Assembly (NCBI GenBank): GCA_014529385.2
Contig: CM043944.1
Coordinates: 72,285,884 to 72,349,883 of the forward strand
Length of the DNA: 64,000 nt
From: Adiantum capillus-veneris
Taxonomy: Eukaryota > Streptophyta > Polypodiopsida > Polypodiales > Pteridaceae
Direction: 5' to 3'
In this document: one piece after another, positions 1 through 10,531 of the stretch
How positions within the stretch are numbered: the stretch's first letter is position 1
Layout of the letters: each line of letters begins with the position of its first letter
Notes under the pieces: generated by a model
Database searches by the model: none
What the model saw: only the letters and a program-made list of their open reading frames with translations
What the model was told of the DNA's origin: nothing
Made by a program: the position numbers and the translations under genes

Positions 1-620
1 GCACATGTTGGCTACCTGGTTACTCAGGTTTCCAAGTTCAAGTTTTGATGTTTACTTTTATTTGAAAAGTAATTTTTAGATGTATTTTATGTTTTGACAA
101 GTTTTATACTATATGCATCTTTCTAAAATCAATAATATTACTAATGTGTCAATGATAATCTTCTGTTGCAACTGTTAGAATCTATTTGCAGCTCCTTATG
201 CAGACAGTAGGAGATGAATCAAGAGAGAAGCGCTAACAATTTTTGGAGCTTGCGTAGAGTATGACGTTGTAGAGTTCATTGTGTTCATTGCACGATTCAA
301 TAATCTCCAATTTTGTGTGTTGTAGAAAGCTGTGTCCTATCGTTGAACGTGTTTTTTTCTTTAATAAACTAGCAATTTATATGGATTCTGGTGTTGGTAA
401 GTTGAAGCTACTCATGCCTAGCTTGCTATTTGATGTGTTGTTGCAGGAGACAAAGGGAATGTGGATTGTGTGGAGAAAATTTCTTTCTTTTAAAGTGGTG
501 TTGGATATTTGTGTTGGTAACAAAAACTCTTTATGCTTAGCTTATTACCTGATATGTTTTTGGACACATTGTGAAGGTGGGTTGTGCATGGCCATGTGAC
601 TTTTAGGTGAGAAAGATGCT

Positions 621-1350
621 ATATTTTGGAAGTACTTTCCACTGCTAAGCTATAACAGTAAGTGCATATGTCACCATGGGTTTCTACCCATTTCGTTTGG
701 TGAACCATTTGCATGCTTCAGAGCTTGAACTGCAATGTAGAATGTGGAATGTAGTAGGTTTTTTCAAGATGCATTTCTTCAAGGCCTCGTCCACTCTTTA
801 TTAGTGGTTTGGTATCTGATGTGTTGTCTCGAAGAATGTGAAGCTTGATTTTGTGGCACATGTGGCTTTTACGTGAGAAAAATGCTTCAAGGTATTTTCT
901 ACTGCTACGTTGTAATAGACAATGATTATGTCATTATTATTGTTTTCTTATGAACCATGTGCAGGCTTTAAAGCTTGAAGTGCTATGTTTTGGAGATACT
1001 TTCCATTGCTAAGCTGAAACAACAACTGCATATGTCATCATGGATTTCTGCCCATTTTTTTTGTGAGACATGTGCATGATTCAAAGCTTGAATTGCAATG
1101 CAAAATCTGGGGTGTAGTAGGTTTTTTCAATATGCATTTCTTCAAGACCTCACCCACAGTTTATGGCTGGTTTGTTATCTGATATGTTGGAAAGAATATG
1201 AAGCTAGCTAGCTTTTGTGGCACATGTGGCTTTTAGCTAAGCAAAATTCTGCCTTTTAAAGGTATTTTCTACTGCTACATTGTAATGGAAAGTGATTATG
1301 TCATCCATATTGTTGTTTTCTTCTGGTGAACCATGTGCGGCTTTAGAGCT
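621..1350. repeat. Higher-order tandem repeat in the tail (~362 bp, two halves each)
   Basis: Two consecutive ~362-bp copies start at TTTTGGAAGTACTTTCC (about 625) and TTTTGGAGATACTTTCC (about 987). Each contains two diverged halves of ~180 bp sharing ACTGCTA..TGTAA, GATTATGTCAT, GTGAACCATGTGC and AGCTTGAA..GCAATG. The same array recurs at about 19,120-19,860 and 55,110-55,770; the latter has lost ~95 bp near 55,250. Lying 2-3 kb downstream of a CACTA transposase, it could be that element's subterminal repeat region, but no CACTA terminus is visible. Confidence 0.7.
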
Positions 1351-4300
1351 TGAAATGCAATAGAGAACATGGGGTGTAGTTGCTTATATCAAGATGCGTT
1401 TCTTCTTTTATAGATTCTTCCTTCTATTTTCTATACGTAATTTTGCAGGTATATTTGATCATGATACCACGTTGCTACAAAAAAGTCTTTTGGATAAGGC
1501 CATACGAGTATATTTGACCATAATTTGATGTTATTGCAGACAAGTATATTGGATGAGCCCATTAATCTTGAGTTTGTGAGGGATGTGAAAATATCCATGT
1601 TCAACTTAATAATCAGTGAGAATAAAATTGATTTACTCGAGTATGTGAGTATAGTTATCAATCATCATGTAAAATGAACCAGAAATGAGTCATTTGGCTG
1701 AGTTTATGACCAATTTCTGAAAATGTACTGATTATGTCATGTGTTTTCCATGTCTTTACTAATAGAAGATAATTATAAAAGGGAGAAGATAACACTCATG
1801 TTCAGGAGTCGAGATCTGCTCAGATGCAAGGTTCCTTGATGGAGAGCTTAATCCAAATTCATGTATAATAGAACAATAGCTACATAAATACACTTATAAG
1901 GACATCCTAGGGATTGAATATGTAGCCGATTCTACATTCAAAATTGCAGGGATTTAGAATTTATAAGAATAGCAATGGTACATTAAGTGGAAATTGGTCA
2001 ACTCACGTAGATACTGGAAGAACCGAGGAGTTTGATAATGGTTTGTTACATGACACTTTGACTTTTGGTCTTTCTTTGGGCTCAAAAATGATACATGGTG
2101 CTTTGATTAGGATAAGGATCTTATCAAATGTGTGATCAAATCCCATTGTGTTGTACATATCATCTTCTTTTCAATTGTTGGGCATTGCATATGTTGAATT
2201 TAGGGTTAAGGGTTTTTGTATATTATGGAGAGAATTGCCAATTGCATGAAATACTTCAAAGTGATAACTTTTTTGAGGTTTTGTATGATGTACTGGTGCA
2301 AAACCTATAACACCAGCTTTCGTTGATGGATTTTGAAGGTGGAATGTATAATGTTCAGATAGCATAATAGGGAAATAGAGGCAATTTTGTCATAGTTGGA
2401 TTTTTAGCTAAATGTACAAATTAATTGGTTGCATAAAAAGGAAATAGCAGTTTAAATCATAGAATGAATTGTTTTAAGAATCGTATGTACTTTGCTTTTT
2501 GTGCTCATATTGACTTTTTAGGTATAGTGACTTGTCTCCATCTATATAGCCGGGTTGTGAGGTTTCTTACTGAAATGATCATTGAATTGGCAAATATAGT
2601 TGCGGTACATGGTTTGCATGTTGTGTAAAGTTTTGAGGTCATGCTACTTGCTACATTGAGTAGTTTTTTGGTTGTACCATCGAATAGGTAGTTTTGGTCA
2701 CATGCATGTGATTTTTGGTTCTTTGCAACTTTTGTTATCACATCGTAAAGGCTTTGATGAAAAGTAGTGTACCGTACAATTAGGAGAGATCTTTTTCAAT
2801 TCTCAATCAATCTCGCATGGTCGATAAAAGAAATACCAAAGTTCAAAGTGGTAAATTACTATGGGAACGAATCTTTTCATTGTGCACGTAATTAGATTAA
2901 AATGTGAATCTATGTGGAAATATAAGGTAAATAAAAGTGATTGTTAACAAGGTTATGAATTTTTGCAAGAATTTCAAAAGGCACTTGGCTTGTGGTTTAA
3001 GCTATTTTTAAATTAAGGTTGTGTTAATACTCGTCTCAACTTAGTAGATCTTAATAATATGATCTCTTCAAATGATTCTTGTCATTATGTAGTTTAGAAC
3101 ATAGTAGAAAATGATTCTCGTTATTCTATTGTCTAGCACATTGTGGAAAATTGATTGCTACTTTTAGCAAAACAGTGAATTCTTTGAACACTTTGAGTGA
3201 AACTTTTCCTCTTAAGGGAAAAGTGAAACAAATGTTTGACTCATGTGACTTATGCTAGTCACATTTGTGAAAGATTTTCACAGAAGTGAAACATTCCATA
3301 GGAAATTCCCACATCATTTGTTACAAGGGGAAAAACAATGGCTTGTGTGAAAAAGTGTGTGAATTTATTCTCATGTGTGATTTTCAAGTGTGAAAAAGTC
3401 TAAAAGCTGTGGAAGATGCATGTGTCGTGAACCCAAGGTCCAGTGCATATTGTATATTTCAGTGCAGATTTACCGTATAGAACATAGATACCAATCAATG
3501 GTCATGGGTGAAAATGCGCATGTTGCTACTACAAAGTGCTCTTGTTTTTATTGGTGCTGATGACATGCAGAAAACCGTTGCTGAAGCAGATGGGTTAGCC
3601 TATTGGGAGAGAAATCTACCTGCTACTATCCATCCAGCATTCATGCCATCGTGATGCCTTTGAGTTCACAATAGTCTGGTTGGCACAAATACCCCTCATA
3701 CTGCAGCGCTGCCTATGTGTGTGTGTGTGTGCACGCAAACGCCTACTCATGCTCACAATGTCCTGCAACATGCACCGAACTGCCTTACATCCAGAGTCGA
3801 CACTCAGCCATGCTGCAAAAGCAATCCGAGTGCAGAGCCCAAGCGACTATTATTAGGCATGCGAGATTTGGCAGGCCAATGCTAGTCATCTGTATTTTTT
3901 TATTTAGTGCTGCTATAGACGTTGTATTAGTAGCACTAGCGAGCAGAGGTTATCTTTATGCAGGCAACTGCATCTACAAGAAATATAAGGTGCAACCCAT
4001 AGGTGCCCAAGGAAGAATTTCGTAATAATCTTATGGTTTTGTTTAAAATAATGTCATCAATAGAAAATAGTAACAGTAATGCTATACTCAATTGATTTTC
4101 TTGGGATGAACATGATGACAAAGTTGAAATATTGCTGATAATGTTTTATCGTTGCTACCTTAATAGCAATTTGTGTTGTAGCTCCTCCTTGGTTGGACAC
4201 ACATAATGTTAGTTCACACCTCTCGTTGGCTGTTGGGTCAAGTTTGATGGCCCAGAGTCTTTGCACATGTTGAAAAATTGGACACTTCATCTGTAGCCAC

Positions 4301-4599
4301 TCAAAATTGATTACTTTTTCTTCACTTCTACACCAAAAAATATTTAAAAGTGATTTTATTACCGGTTGCTCGTGATTGTCAACTAATCTTGTTATCAGTG
4401 ATTACAGGTCTTTCTTTGTTATCAATTATGACCATGGTTCCTAATGATAGTTACAACGTCATGATGATTATGTACAGTGATAAAGTGGATGCAAGGTATT
4501 TTGAACTTGCATGGTTACAACATGGACCTATGGTACTTTGACCTGCAATATGGTAGCGACGTGGATCTATATTGTCATGTTTTTTATTTTTTAATAGAA

Positions 4600-4830
4600 A
4601 GCGTCTGTGATGCCAAGGTACGTGACACCGTGATGATTATTGGTATTTCAAAGTTTTTCTTTGTTGAAAGCGTCTCTAATCCCACCATAATGCCATGCTA
4701 CGTGAACCCATGATGATTATTCCTATTTCAAAGTTTTTCTAAGTGTCTATAATGTCATGGTACATAAACCATCATGATGATTTTCTGTAATGCCATGGTA
4801 CGTAAATCCATGATGAGGATTGTTGTCAAT
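4600..4830. repeat. Imperfect ~70-bp tandem repeat rich in CATGATGATT
   Basis: Units begin GTCTGTGATGCCA / GTCTCTAATCCCA / GTGTCTATAATGTCA and carry GGTACGTGA..CCATGATGATTATT followed by TATTTCAAAGTTTTTCT. Later units are shorter. The array recurs at about 38,290-38,510 and 59,020-59,229. The right end of unit 3 is cut inside this array. Confidence 0.65.
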
Positions 4831-4944
4831 TGAGATCTTGGGTGTCCCAATATGTTTATTACATGCTGTCTTTTGTATATATGTGTGCACATGTGATTAC
4901 GTCGATATTAGATTTGTTTCTATGTTATCTGCACATGTGATTGC

Positions 4945-5086
4945 TGTTGAGCTTATATGTGAAGCTACTCAATATATAGATTCTCTATATATGGCACCCA
5001 GGTCCCCTCTATACATGCATCATCTCATGTGTGTATTCTACACACTTTGGCATTCTATTTCTGTGCTCTCTCTTTCTCTCTCAACA
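4945..5086 (+). repeat. 5' LTR of TR-1
   Basis: 142 bp, TGTTGAGC...TCTCAACA, with TATA-like CTATATAT sites near 4,984 and a pyrimidine-rich end. Nearly identical to 6,828-6,969 and 38,651-38,792. Confidence 0.92.
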
Positions 5087-5101
5087 TGGTATGAGAGTGG
5101 G
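5087..5101 (+). promoter_or_regulatory. Primer-binding site (initiator-Met tRNA type)
   Basis: TGGTATGAGAGTGGG directly abuts the 5' LTR. The first six bases match the TGGTAT start of plant tRNA-iMet primer sites. The unit 2 copy reads TGGTATAAGAGTGGG at 38,793. Confidence 0.85.
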
Positions 5102-5737
5102 ACGTTTTTGTTTTCGATTTTTCTCCTCATTGATCATTGAAAACGATTTTGCAAAAACTACTCTTCTCGTAATTGAATTTTTCTCCTAATTGAGATTGAT
5201 TTTGCAGAAAACAGCTCGCCGAGGCACGGGAATCGATGTGGTCTACAACTTTGCAGAAGAAAGTTTTTTCAAATTCTGCATTGATTTTGAGTTATCGTTT
5301 GCAGACTGCGTACATGCCTGAAAAGCAACTTTCGTTTTTGGTTTTTCTATTTTTATGCTAATTGAGAATGATTTTGTAGAAACTATTCACTCGAGCCATC
5401 GGAATTGATGTGATGTACAACTTTGCAGAAGAAACTTTCTCTAAATTCTGCACCGATTTTGGGTTATCGTTCTCGTACTGCGAATATGTTTGAAAAGCAA
5501 ATTTTACTATCTGCTTTTGATTTTCCTCATAACTGAAAACTTCTCAATTATATTTTCTCTTCATCAATCATATATTTGTTACTGACGTAACTTTGCTGCA
5601 GAAGCCAGTTACATATCGTTCCCATTCAGTCGAGCCGTTGATGATCTTTTGTTATATGATATACTCGTTCATTGATTCTCGTATAATTATTATTTTAGAG
5701 ATATAGTTTACATCGTGTTATTGATAATCTCTCGTTG

Positions 5738-6170
5738 ATACCATAGTGATTTTGATGGCACCATGATGATGTTTTGTTACTACTTTGGTCATGGTGATTT
5801 TTGCTGATACCATGATGATATTTCGTTGATACCATGGTTATTCTTGGTGATGCCATGATGATATTTCATTGATTCCATGGTTAGTCTTGGTCATATCATG
5901 ATGTTGTTTCGTTGATTCCATGGTTATTCTCGGTGATACCATGATGTTGTTTCATTGATACCATGGTTATTCTCGGTGATACCATGATGTTGTTTCGTTG
6001 ATATAGTGATTATTCTCAGTGATATCATGATGTTTCGTTGATACCATGGTTATTCTTGGTGATACCATGACGTTGTTTCGTTGATACAATGATTATTCTA
6101 TGATGCTTTTCGTTGATACCATAATGATTTATTCATTTTTATTGATACAATGATGATATTTTGTTAATAC
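5738..6170 (+). repeat. 43-bp tandem repeat inside TR-1
   Basis: About ten imperfect copies of a 43-bp unit built on TTGATACCATGGTTATTC and GGTGATACCATGATGTTG. Copies vary by substitutions and short deletions. The unit 2 version is split by a 2.75-kb insertion (39,480-39,672 and 42,420-42,650). Confidence 0.85.
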
Positions 6171-6610
6171 TTTGATGATACTCATTGATATCACTACGTT
6201 GAAAAATGTCGTTTTATGTAGTATATACACATGTCATTTGCATCACGTAATCACGCATCTTTTACTTTTACGTTCATACTTATATGTTGTCGTACGTATA
6301 TATGTCGTCAAAAGAGTGGCGTCGCGAACCATCTCTTATGGCATTGTGAATCTAATTATTTCACTAACGATGCTAATAATTTTCATGACTATGTTTTTTG
6401 AGTCTACGATCTATGTAGGATTGATCAAAGAATTGACTTCATGAAGACAAACTCGGTGACAATAAAAGATTTATGAAGACATGTTTGGTCATGCCATATT
6501 GATGACAAGCTACACAACAGATTCATGGAGACACTTCTGATTACGAGCTAATTGATAGTCTTTACACCTCTTTATTGAACGTTTGTATTCATTATTGTAT
6601 TTGATAGGAT

Positions 6611-6701
6611 AGGAGTAATGTAACTCCTCATAAAACATTCATTAAAGGAGTGATGTAGCTCCTCATAAAATATTCATTGTAAAAGGAGTGATGTAGCTCC
6701 T
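6611..6701 (+). repeat. Three tandem AGGAG-loop-CTCCT hairpin motifs
   Basis: AGGAGTAATGTAACTCCT at 6,611 and AGGAGTGATGTAGCTCCT at 6,646 and 6,684, spaced 35 and 38 bp. Each can fold as a 5-bp stem (AGGAG/CTCCT) with an 8-nt loop. The motif recurs at 7,251, at 43,104, 43,139 and 43,177, and on the minus strand at 22,059 and 22,145 (partial). It lies in the same relative place, shortly before the 3' end of each non-coding element. Confidence 0.8.
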
Positions 6702-6759
6702 CATTAACATTTGTACATTCAATGATTTTTATAATATAATGGTGGGTGTATATAGAGCT

Positions 6760-6827
6760 GTGGGTTTTTCCCTTGATCCCCGAAGGGTTTTTTCATCCAC
6801 AGTTAGGGACCCTTATTTGAGCGGGGG
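6760..6827 (+). promoter_or_regulatory. Pre-polypurine module and polypurine tract of TR-1
   Basis: Runs GTGGGTTTTTCCCTTGA, then GGGTTTTTTCATCCAC, AGTTAGGGACC, and the tract TTTGAGCGGGGG touching the 3' LTR. The same order appears before the 3' LTRs of TR-0 (7,330-7,396), TR-2 (minus, 21,931-21,998) and the coding copia elements (minus, 10,642-10,707 and 44,596-44,661). The tract should prime plus-strand DNA synthesis; the role of the upstream part is unknown. Confidence 0.85.
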
Positions 6828-6969
6828 TGTTGAGCTTATATGTGAAGCTACTCAATATATGGCTTCTCTATATATGGCACCCAGGTCCCCTCTATATATA
6901 CATCATCTCATGTGTGTATTCTACACACTTTGGGGTTCTATTTCTGTGCTCTCTCTTTCTCTCTCAACA
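6828..6969 (+). repeat. 3' LTR of TR-1
   Basis: 142 bp, TGTTGAGC to TCTCAACA, followed by target duplication ATTGC. The unit 2 counterpart is cut after 36 bp (43,321-43,356). Confidence 0.92.
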
Positions 6970-7396
6970 ATTGCATCGGCATTACGTTTTTTTCTATGTC
7001 GTCTCTAGAGCGGCGTCGCAAACCGTCTCTAAGGACAATGCGATGTGGTTATTTCTAACCTTCACGTCTCAATACGTTTCTTGAGTTGAGATTGTTTACA
7101 GGATGAAAGTCACGTCAAGTAGTGTGTACCCTCAAAGATAATCAAGCTGCTTAAAGACATTGAAGCTTCTCAAAGATATTGAGGAATTTACATCAATTAA
7201 ATTGTATATATAGGGTTGTTAAAGACCCTTGAAAGGACATATTGTAAAACAGGAGTGATGTAGCTCCTTTGAACAATGTAAATGTATATTTTAAAATATT
7301 TTAATATAGCGATGGGTATATATAGAGAAGTGGGTTTTTGCCTTGAGCCCCCCAGGATTTTTTCATCCACCATTAGGGACCTCATTTGAGTGGGGG

Positions 7397-7507
7397 TGTT
7401 GAGCTATATATAGTATCTCTATAAATAGCACCCTGATCCCCTCTATATAAACTCATCTCGTGTGATCATTTTTGACACACTTTTGGGGGTTTGCAGATCT
7501 AGAGTCG

Positions 7508-7559
<52 letters not shown>

Positions 7560-7571
7560 TCTCATCTGACA
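7397..7571 (+). repeat. 3' LTR of the old element TR-0, with (CT)n tract
   Basis: Starts TGTTGAGCTATATATAG right after the polypurine tract GAGTGGGGG. It shares AGCACCC, CCCCTCTATATA, ACTCATCTCGTGTG and a GACACACTTT-like stretch with the TR-1 LTR, then enters a (CT)n tract at about 7,512-7,560. The end near CTGACA is a guess, since the usual CAACA end is not preserved. Confidence 0.6.
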
Positions 7572-9290
7572 TCTCGGTCTTCCTCCCTCGTCAATAGAAC
7601 TTGTCCAATAAGGCTTAGCAACTTGTGGGTTTCTTTCCTTGAAAATAGAACTATGATGAGCGAGATCAAACTGTGACCCTCAACACCTATAGAGTGATTG
7701 TATATTAGCTAGGTCATATCCCTACAATTGCTACTCCGAGAGACACAATCAATGCTGCAAATAATAATAGATCGTATCTAGTTGGAATCTTATTCACACA
7801 ACTGAATCTCAAAATGATCATATCGCTCCTTAAAACATAAGTAAATGATTTCTAACACCCAATAGAAATTAGTCATACTAGATTTTCTTGGGTTTGTAAC
7901 AAGAGATTACCTATGTTAAGGCTCTCTTAGTCTATTCATGTTGTTCCATGAACTATTTGCGTGAGAGCAAGGCCATGCCTATTTGCTATCCATAGAAAGA
8001 ATCATCTTTATTGTTACCACCTTGTGCACAAAAATTGCGCATCGCTATAATCATATACAACGATCTTTACACAATAGAGTAATATTTTTCAAATGAAATG
8101 TTAAAGACATAAATACAAATAGAACCTGAAATTGTGTAACCTAGTCGCCCCTTTGAGAGCAGTTTTCTTCACTTGAGTCTACCTTGTACCCATGTATACT
8201 AAGAAAAAATAGGTAGATATATTGCCATGTTTCCCCAAGTTCGTATGCTACTAGCATATTCCAAACTTTGGAAGCTTCTAGGAAATATGCCCTAAAGTGG
8301 AGCCTTGCTTTGCGTAAGTTCAATTAAAAAGATGAGAAAAAATAGAGCTTGAGTGTTCATAGAAAATAGATGCTCTTATTGACATAGAGATTATCAGAAT
8401 ACAAGAAGATTAACCCTGTCGAGCTTGAAGAGAGAATCGGCATTGCTGAAGCATACATCTTATCGAGAGTGCCCAATCTTGAAATAGATAGCTCTGGAAG
8501 CTTAGCTATCAAAGTTGATCTTAGTTGCCAAATGATGCTTGACGATTTTTGGAAACACCACCCTTGGCATTGGAAGTCGTAGCACTATGTAGTATGGTGG
8601 TCGATGTTGGATTCAACTCTTAGATGGGGACGTCCATATGCGTCCAATGTGATTCATGTATATATTTTTCTTACACTTGGGAAAATTGTACTTGCTTTGG
8701 AGTGACCCTACACCCAATGCATATAGATATATATGGAGTTGTGCTCTTGTAAGCCTTGATTTTCCCATCCGCTTGACAAGACGAAGAGGATAAATTAAGG
8801 AGGTATTCGACGACATAACACACAAGTCAGTTCCTTGAGTATCTTTATATGGAGCCTTGCTCCCATACTGCATCTTATGGGAGTGTCAAATTAAACAGAA
8901 TCAAACAAAAATTAACCCCATCAATTATCGACTTTTTTGAGTAATATACTATACTAGGAGCATAACAATACCTACAGTATTGGAATAAACAAAGCATACC
9001 TGAGTTTCCCAATACTACCTGTATGCACCAGTTACTAGTTAACTTTCAAACCCATCAAATTTGGTTTGCTGACAATGTCTTGATCCTTATCATTCTTGAT
9101 ATCATTAGTTTAGAAAACTTTCCTGGGATTCATGTCCAAAAAAATTGGAAACTCTAAACAAGAGAAATAGGTGCAACCTTGTCGAGTACCTTATTGGTAC
9201 AAGTTGCACGCCATGCAAGACTTTCTATTACTACTAGGAAACCTTGGCTACAAGCATCACCTATGATTAATTAACCAATTTTTTTATAAA
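7572..9290. other. No recognised gene; sequence unique to unit 0
   Basis: AT-rich, frequent stops in all frames, no recognisable domain. Unit 2 lacks it because of a deletion joining the TR-1 3' LTR to the equivalent of position 9,404, so only one copy can be seen. Confidence 0.6.
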
Positions 9291-9376
9291 AAATATCACC
9301 TTTTGTTACTTGAGGAACATTATAGAAGCCTCAAATATCACCTTTTGTTACTTGAGGAACGTTATAGAAGCCTCAA
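9291..9376. repeat. 42-bp tandem duplication
   Basis: Two adjacent 42-bp copies beginning AAATATCACCTTTTGTTACT, at 9,291 and 9,333, differing at about one position (AACATTAT versus AACGTTAT). Confidence 0.85.
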
Positions 9377-9403
9377 ATTCTAAGGTAGGTAGAACAACAA
9401 AGA

Positions 9404-10448
9404 GTTGTGATGCCAAACCCTTGACACCTCTTATCAAGGGTAACAAAAGACCTTGCCATTGCATCATCACAACCTTGTCATGCTTTACTTTGGACAGTTC
9501 TGCAAAAAATATTACAATGTAGAAATAAAATTGCTAATTCAAACGTACTTATCAATCCGCCTTGAAAGGTACAAGATATGACCTCCTTGAGAGCTATGCT
9601 GATAAAAACTTGGTCGCCATAAACCCTTGCTATTGGATCTTGTGAGACTGCAAGATATTGAAATTGCATGGAACCAGAACCACAAGCAGTACCACTTTCT
9701 ACAAATAATTGACAACAATCAAAACATAAAAATCTAAATAAATTGTACCAGATGAGATTCAACTTGACTTCATTGTTGGATTGAGTCAATAGATTGATAG
9801 ATCATTGCATGTCAATGCTTCTCAATGGCCAGCACCATAACTCTTGCACGGATTTTGTAGGAGTTTTATACTTTCTTGTGACCTTGTCTTTACTCTTTTA
9901 CAAAATTTGAGGTGAGCGTTGGATCGATCTTATCTCGCTGCAAACACCATATTAGTCAATTTGGGAATCTCCCAATTTCCACTTTCAAAAAGAGCTTAAG
10001 ATTTGATCACATGGACAAATCTTAGCCAAAGTTTTGAGAGCATGGCTTGAAAGATCTTTTCAAGTACTACCATATGGAAGGCTTTTTTCTTAAAAAATAA
10101 ATTGAGATTTGTCTATATAGTCAAATATTCAAGACATTGGTGATTTCCAAATTAGCTATAAAGTCTCAAACTCTCTACATAAGGTGTTTGCAAGTTTTTT
10201 CCTCTTTGGTGGACGTACCCATTGCAATTCTGTAGGTTTTTTCCTCCTTGGTAGCTATCACTTGTTGTCTCCATGCACATGCTCTTCAAATATAGTCTAG
10301 CTAGCTCTAGCCGTGGGCTTTGGCCCTTAACTAAGGGTGCCTTTTTCTGCTAAAAAAACATTTGGATTTCTTTTTTTTTTTCTCTACAAGACATGGCAAC
10401 ACTCACAGCAATGTGCAGGTGGAAGGGGAAGGGTACACCGGTTGCATG
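9404..10448. repeat. Flank between TR elements and copia (unit 0 copy)
   Basis: Matches 43,376-44,419 closely throughout. It includes a minus-strand open frame (9,478-9,789) that stays open in both copies but has no recognisable domain. Confidence 0.8.
9478..9789 (-). CDS. Unrecognised open frame kept in two copies; doubtful gene
   Basis: 103 codons here and 138 in the unit 2 copy (43,345-43,761), where the frame runs on across the deletion joint at 43,375. The shared part differs by only a few residues (for example Glu/Gly and Tyr/Asp). It has a hydrophobic stretch near the start and a Cys-rich patch (residues about 22-38), and resembles no family I know. Two young copies stay open easily by chance. 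No splice context or promoter was seen. It may be an exon remnant or nothing. Confidence 0.15.
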   Translation of the reverse strand: MTQSNNEVKLNLIWYNLFRFLCFDCCQLFVESGTACGSGSMQFQYLAVSQDPIARVYGDQVFISIALKEVISCTFQGGLISTFELAILFLHCNIFCRTVQSKA

Positions 10449-10457
10449 TGTTGAGAT

Positions 10458-10531
<74 letters not shown>

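Larger units (their letters stand above)
1..4944. repeat. Unit 0 tail: non-coding flank downstream of a CACTA pseudogene
   Basis: Nearly base-for-base the same as 54,492-59,229 (unit 3). Partial copies are 18,513-19,985 (unit 1) and 37,038-38,650 (unit 2, with an internal deletion). The window opens inside this block, so the transposase that should precede it lies outside. Short open frames here are not shared in a coding-like way and match no family. It holds a ~362-bp higher-order tandem repeat (about 621-1,350), a (GT)n tract near 3,714-3,731, and a ~70-bp imperfect repeat (about 4,600-4,830). From about 4,840 it is internal sequence of an old small LTR element. Confidence 0.85.
4945..6969 (+). 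mobile_element. Complete non-autonomous LTR retrotransposon (TRIM/LARD-like, TR-1)
   Basis: Two 142-bp LTRs (4,945-5,086 and 6,828-6,969) start TGTTGAGC and end TCTCAACA, and are flanked by a perfect 5-bp target duplication ATTGC (4,940-4,944 and 6,970-6,974). A primer-binding site like initiator-Met tRNA (TGGTATGAGAGTGGG) follows the 5' LTR at 5,087, and a polypurine tract GAGCGGGGG precedes the 3' LTR. The LTRs differ at about 6 of 142 positions. The ~1.74-kb interior has no gag or pol homology, only a 43-bp tandem repeat, hairpin repeats and a pre-polypurine module. Movement would need proteins from another element. It sits inside the related older element TR-0. Confidence 0.93.
4840..7571 (+). 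mobile_element. Old non-autonomous LTR element (TR-0), interrupted by a younger relative
   Basis: Internal sequence at about 4,840-4,944 continues at 6,970 after removing the inserted element 4,945-6,969. The joined sequence parallels the uninterrupted internal region of the minus-strand element at about 22,310-22,490: GTGTGCACATGTGATTAC, TTTGTTTCTATG and CGCAAACCGTCTCTAA have counterparts there in order. It runs to a polypurine tract (GAGTGGGGG, to 7,396) and a 3' LTR starting TGTTGAGCTATATATAG. No protein is encoded. The 5' LTR and primer site were not found, so the element is 5'-truncated or diverged. The right end is uncertain because the LTR fades after a (CT)n tract. Confidence 0.65.

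Noticed and set aside
279-599. 106-codon frame repeated at 54,769-55,089 and partly at 18,892-19,110
   Set aside because: Hydrophobic, no domain, lies in duplicated tail DNA; length shared only through duplication.
3978-4000. CTACAAGAAATATAA as a CACTA element terminus
   Set aside because: Lacks the leading CACTA/CACTG, a matching inverted end and a 3-bp target duplication.
3717-4025. Conserved tail open frames (also 37,502-37,717 and 58,099-58,446, and opposite-strand frames)
   Set aside because: Their conservation equals that of neighbouring non-coding sequence because the units are recent copies; both strands are equally open and no domain is seen.
5738-6170. Regularly spaced repeats resembling a CRISPR array
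   Set aside because: The 43-bp units are contiguous and degenerate with no unique spacers, and lie inside an LTR element of a eukaryotic genome.
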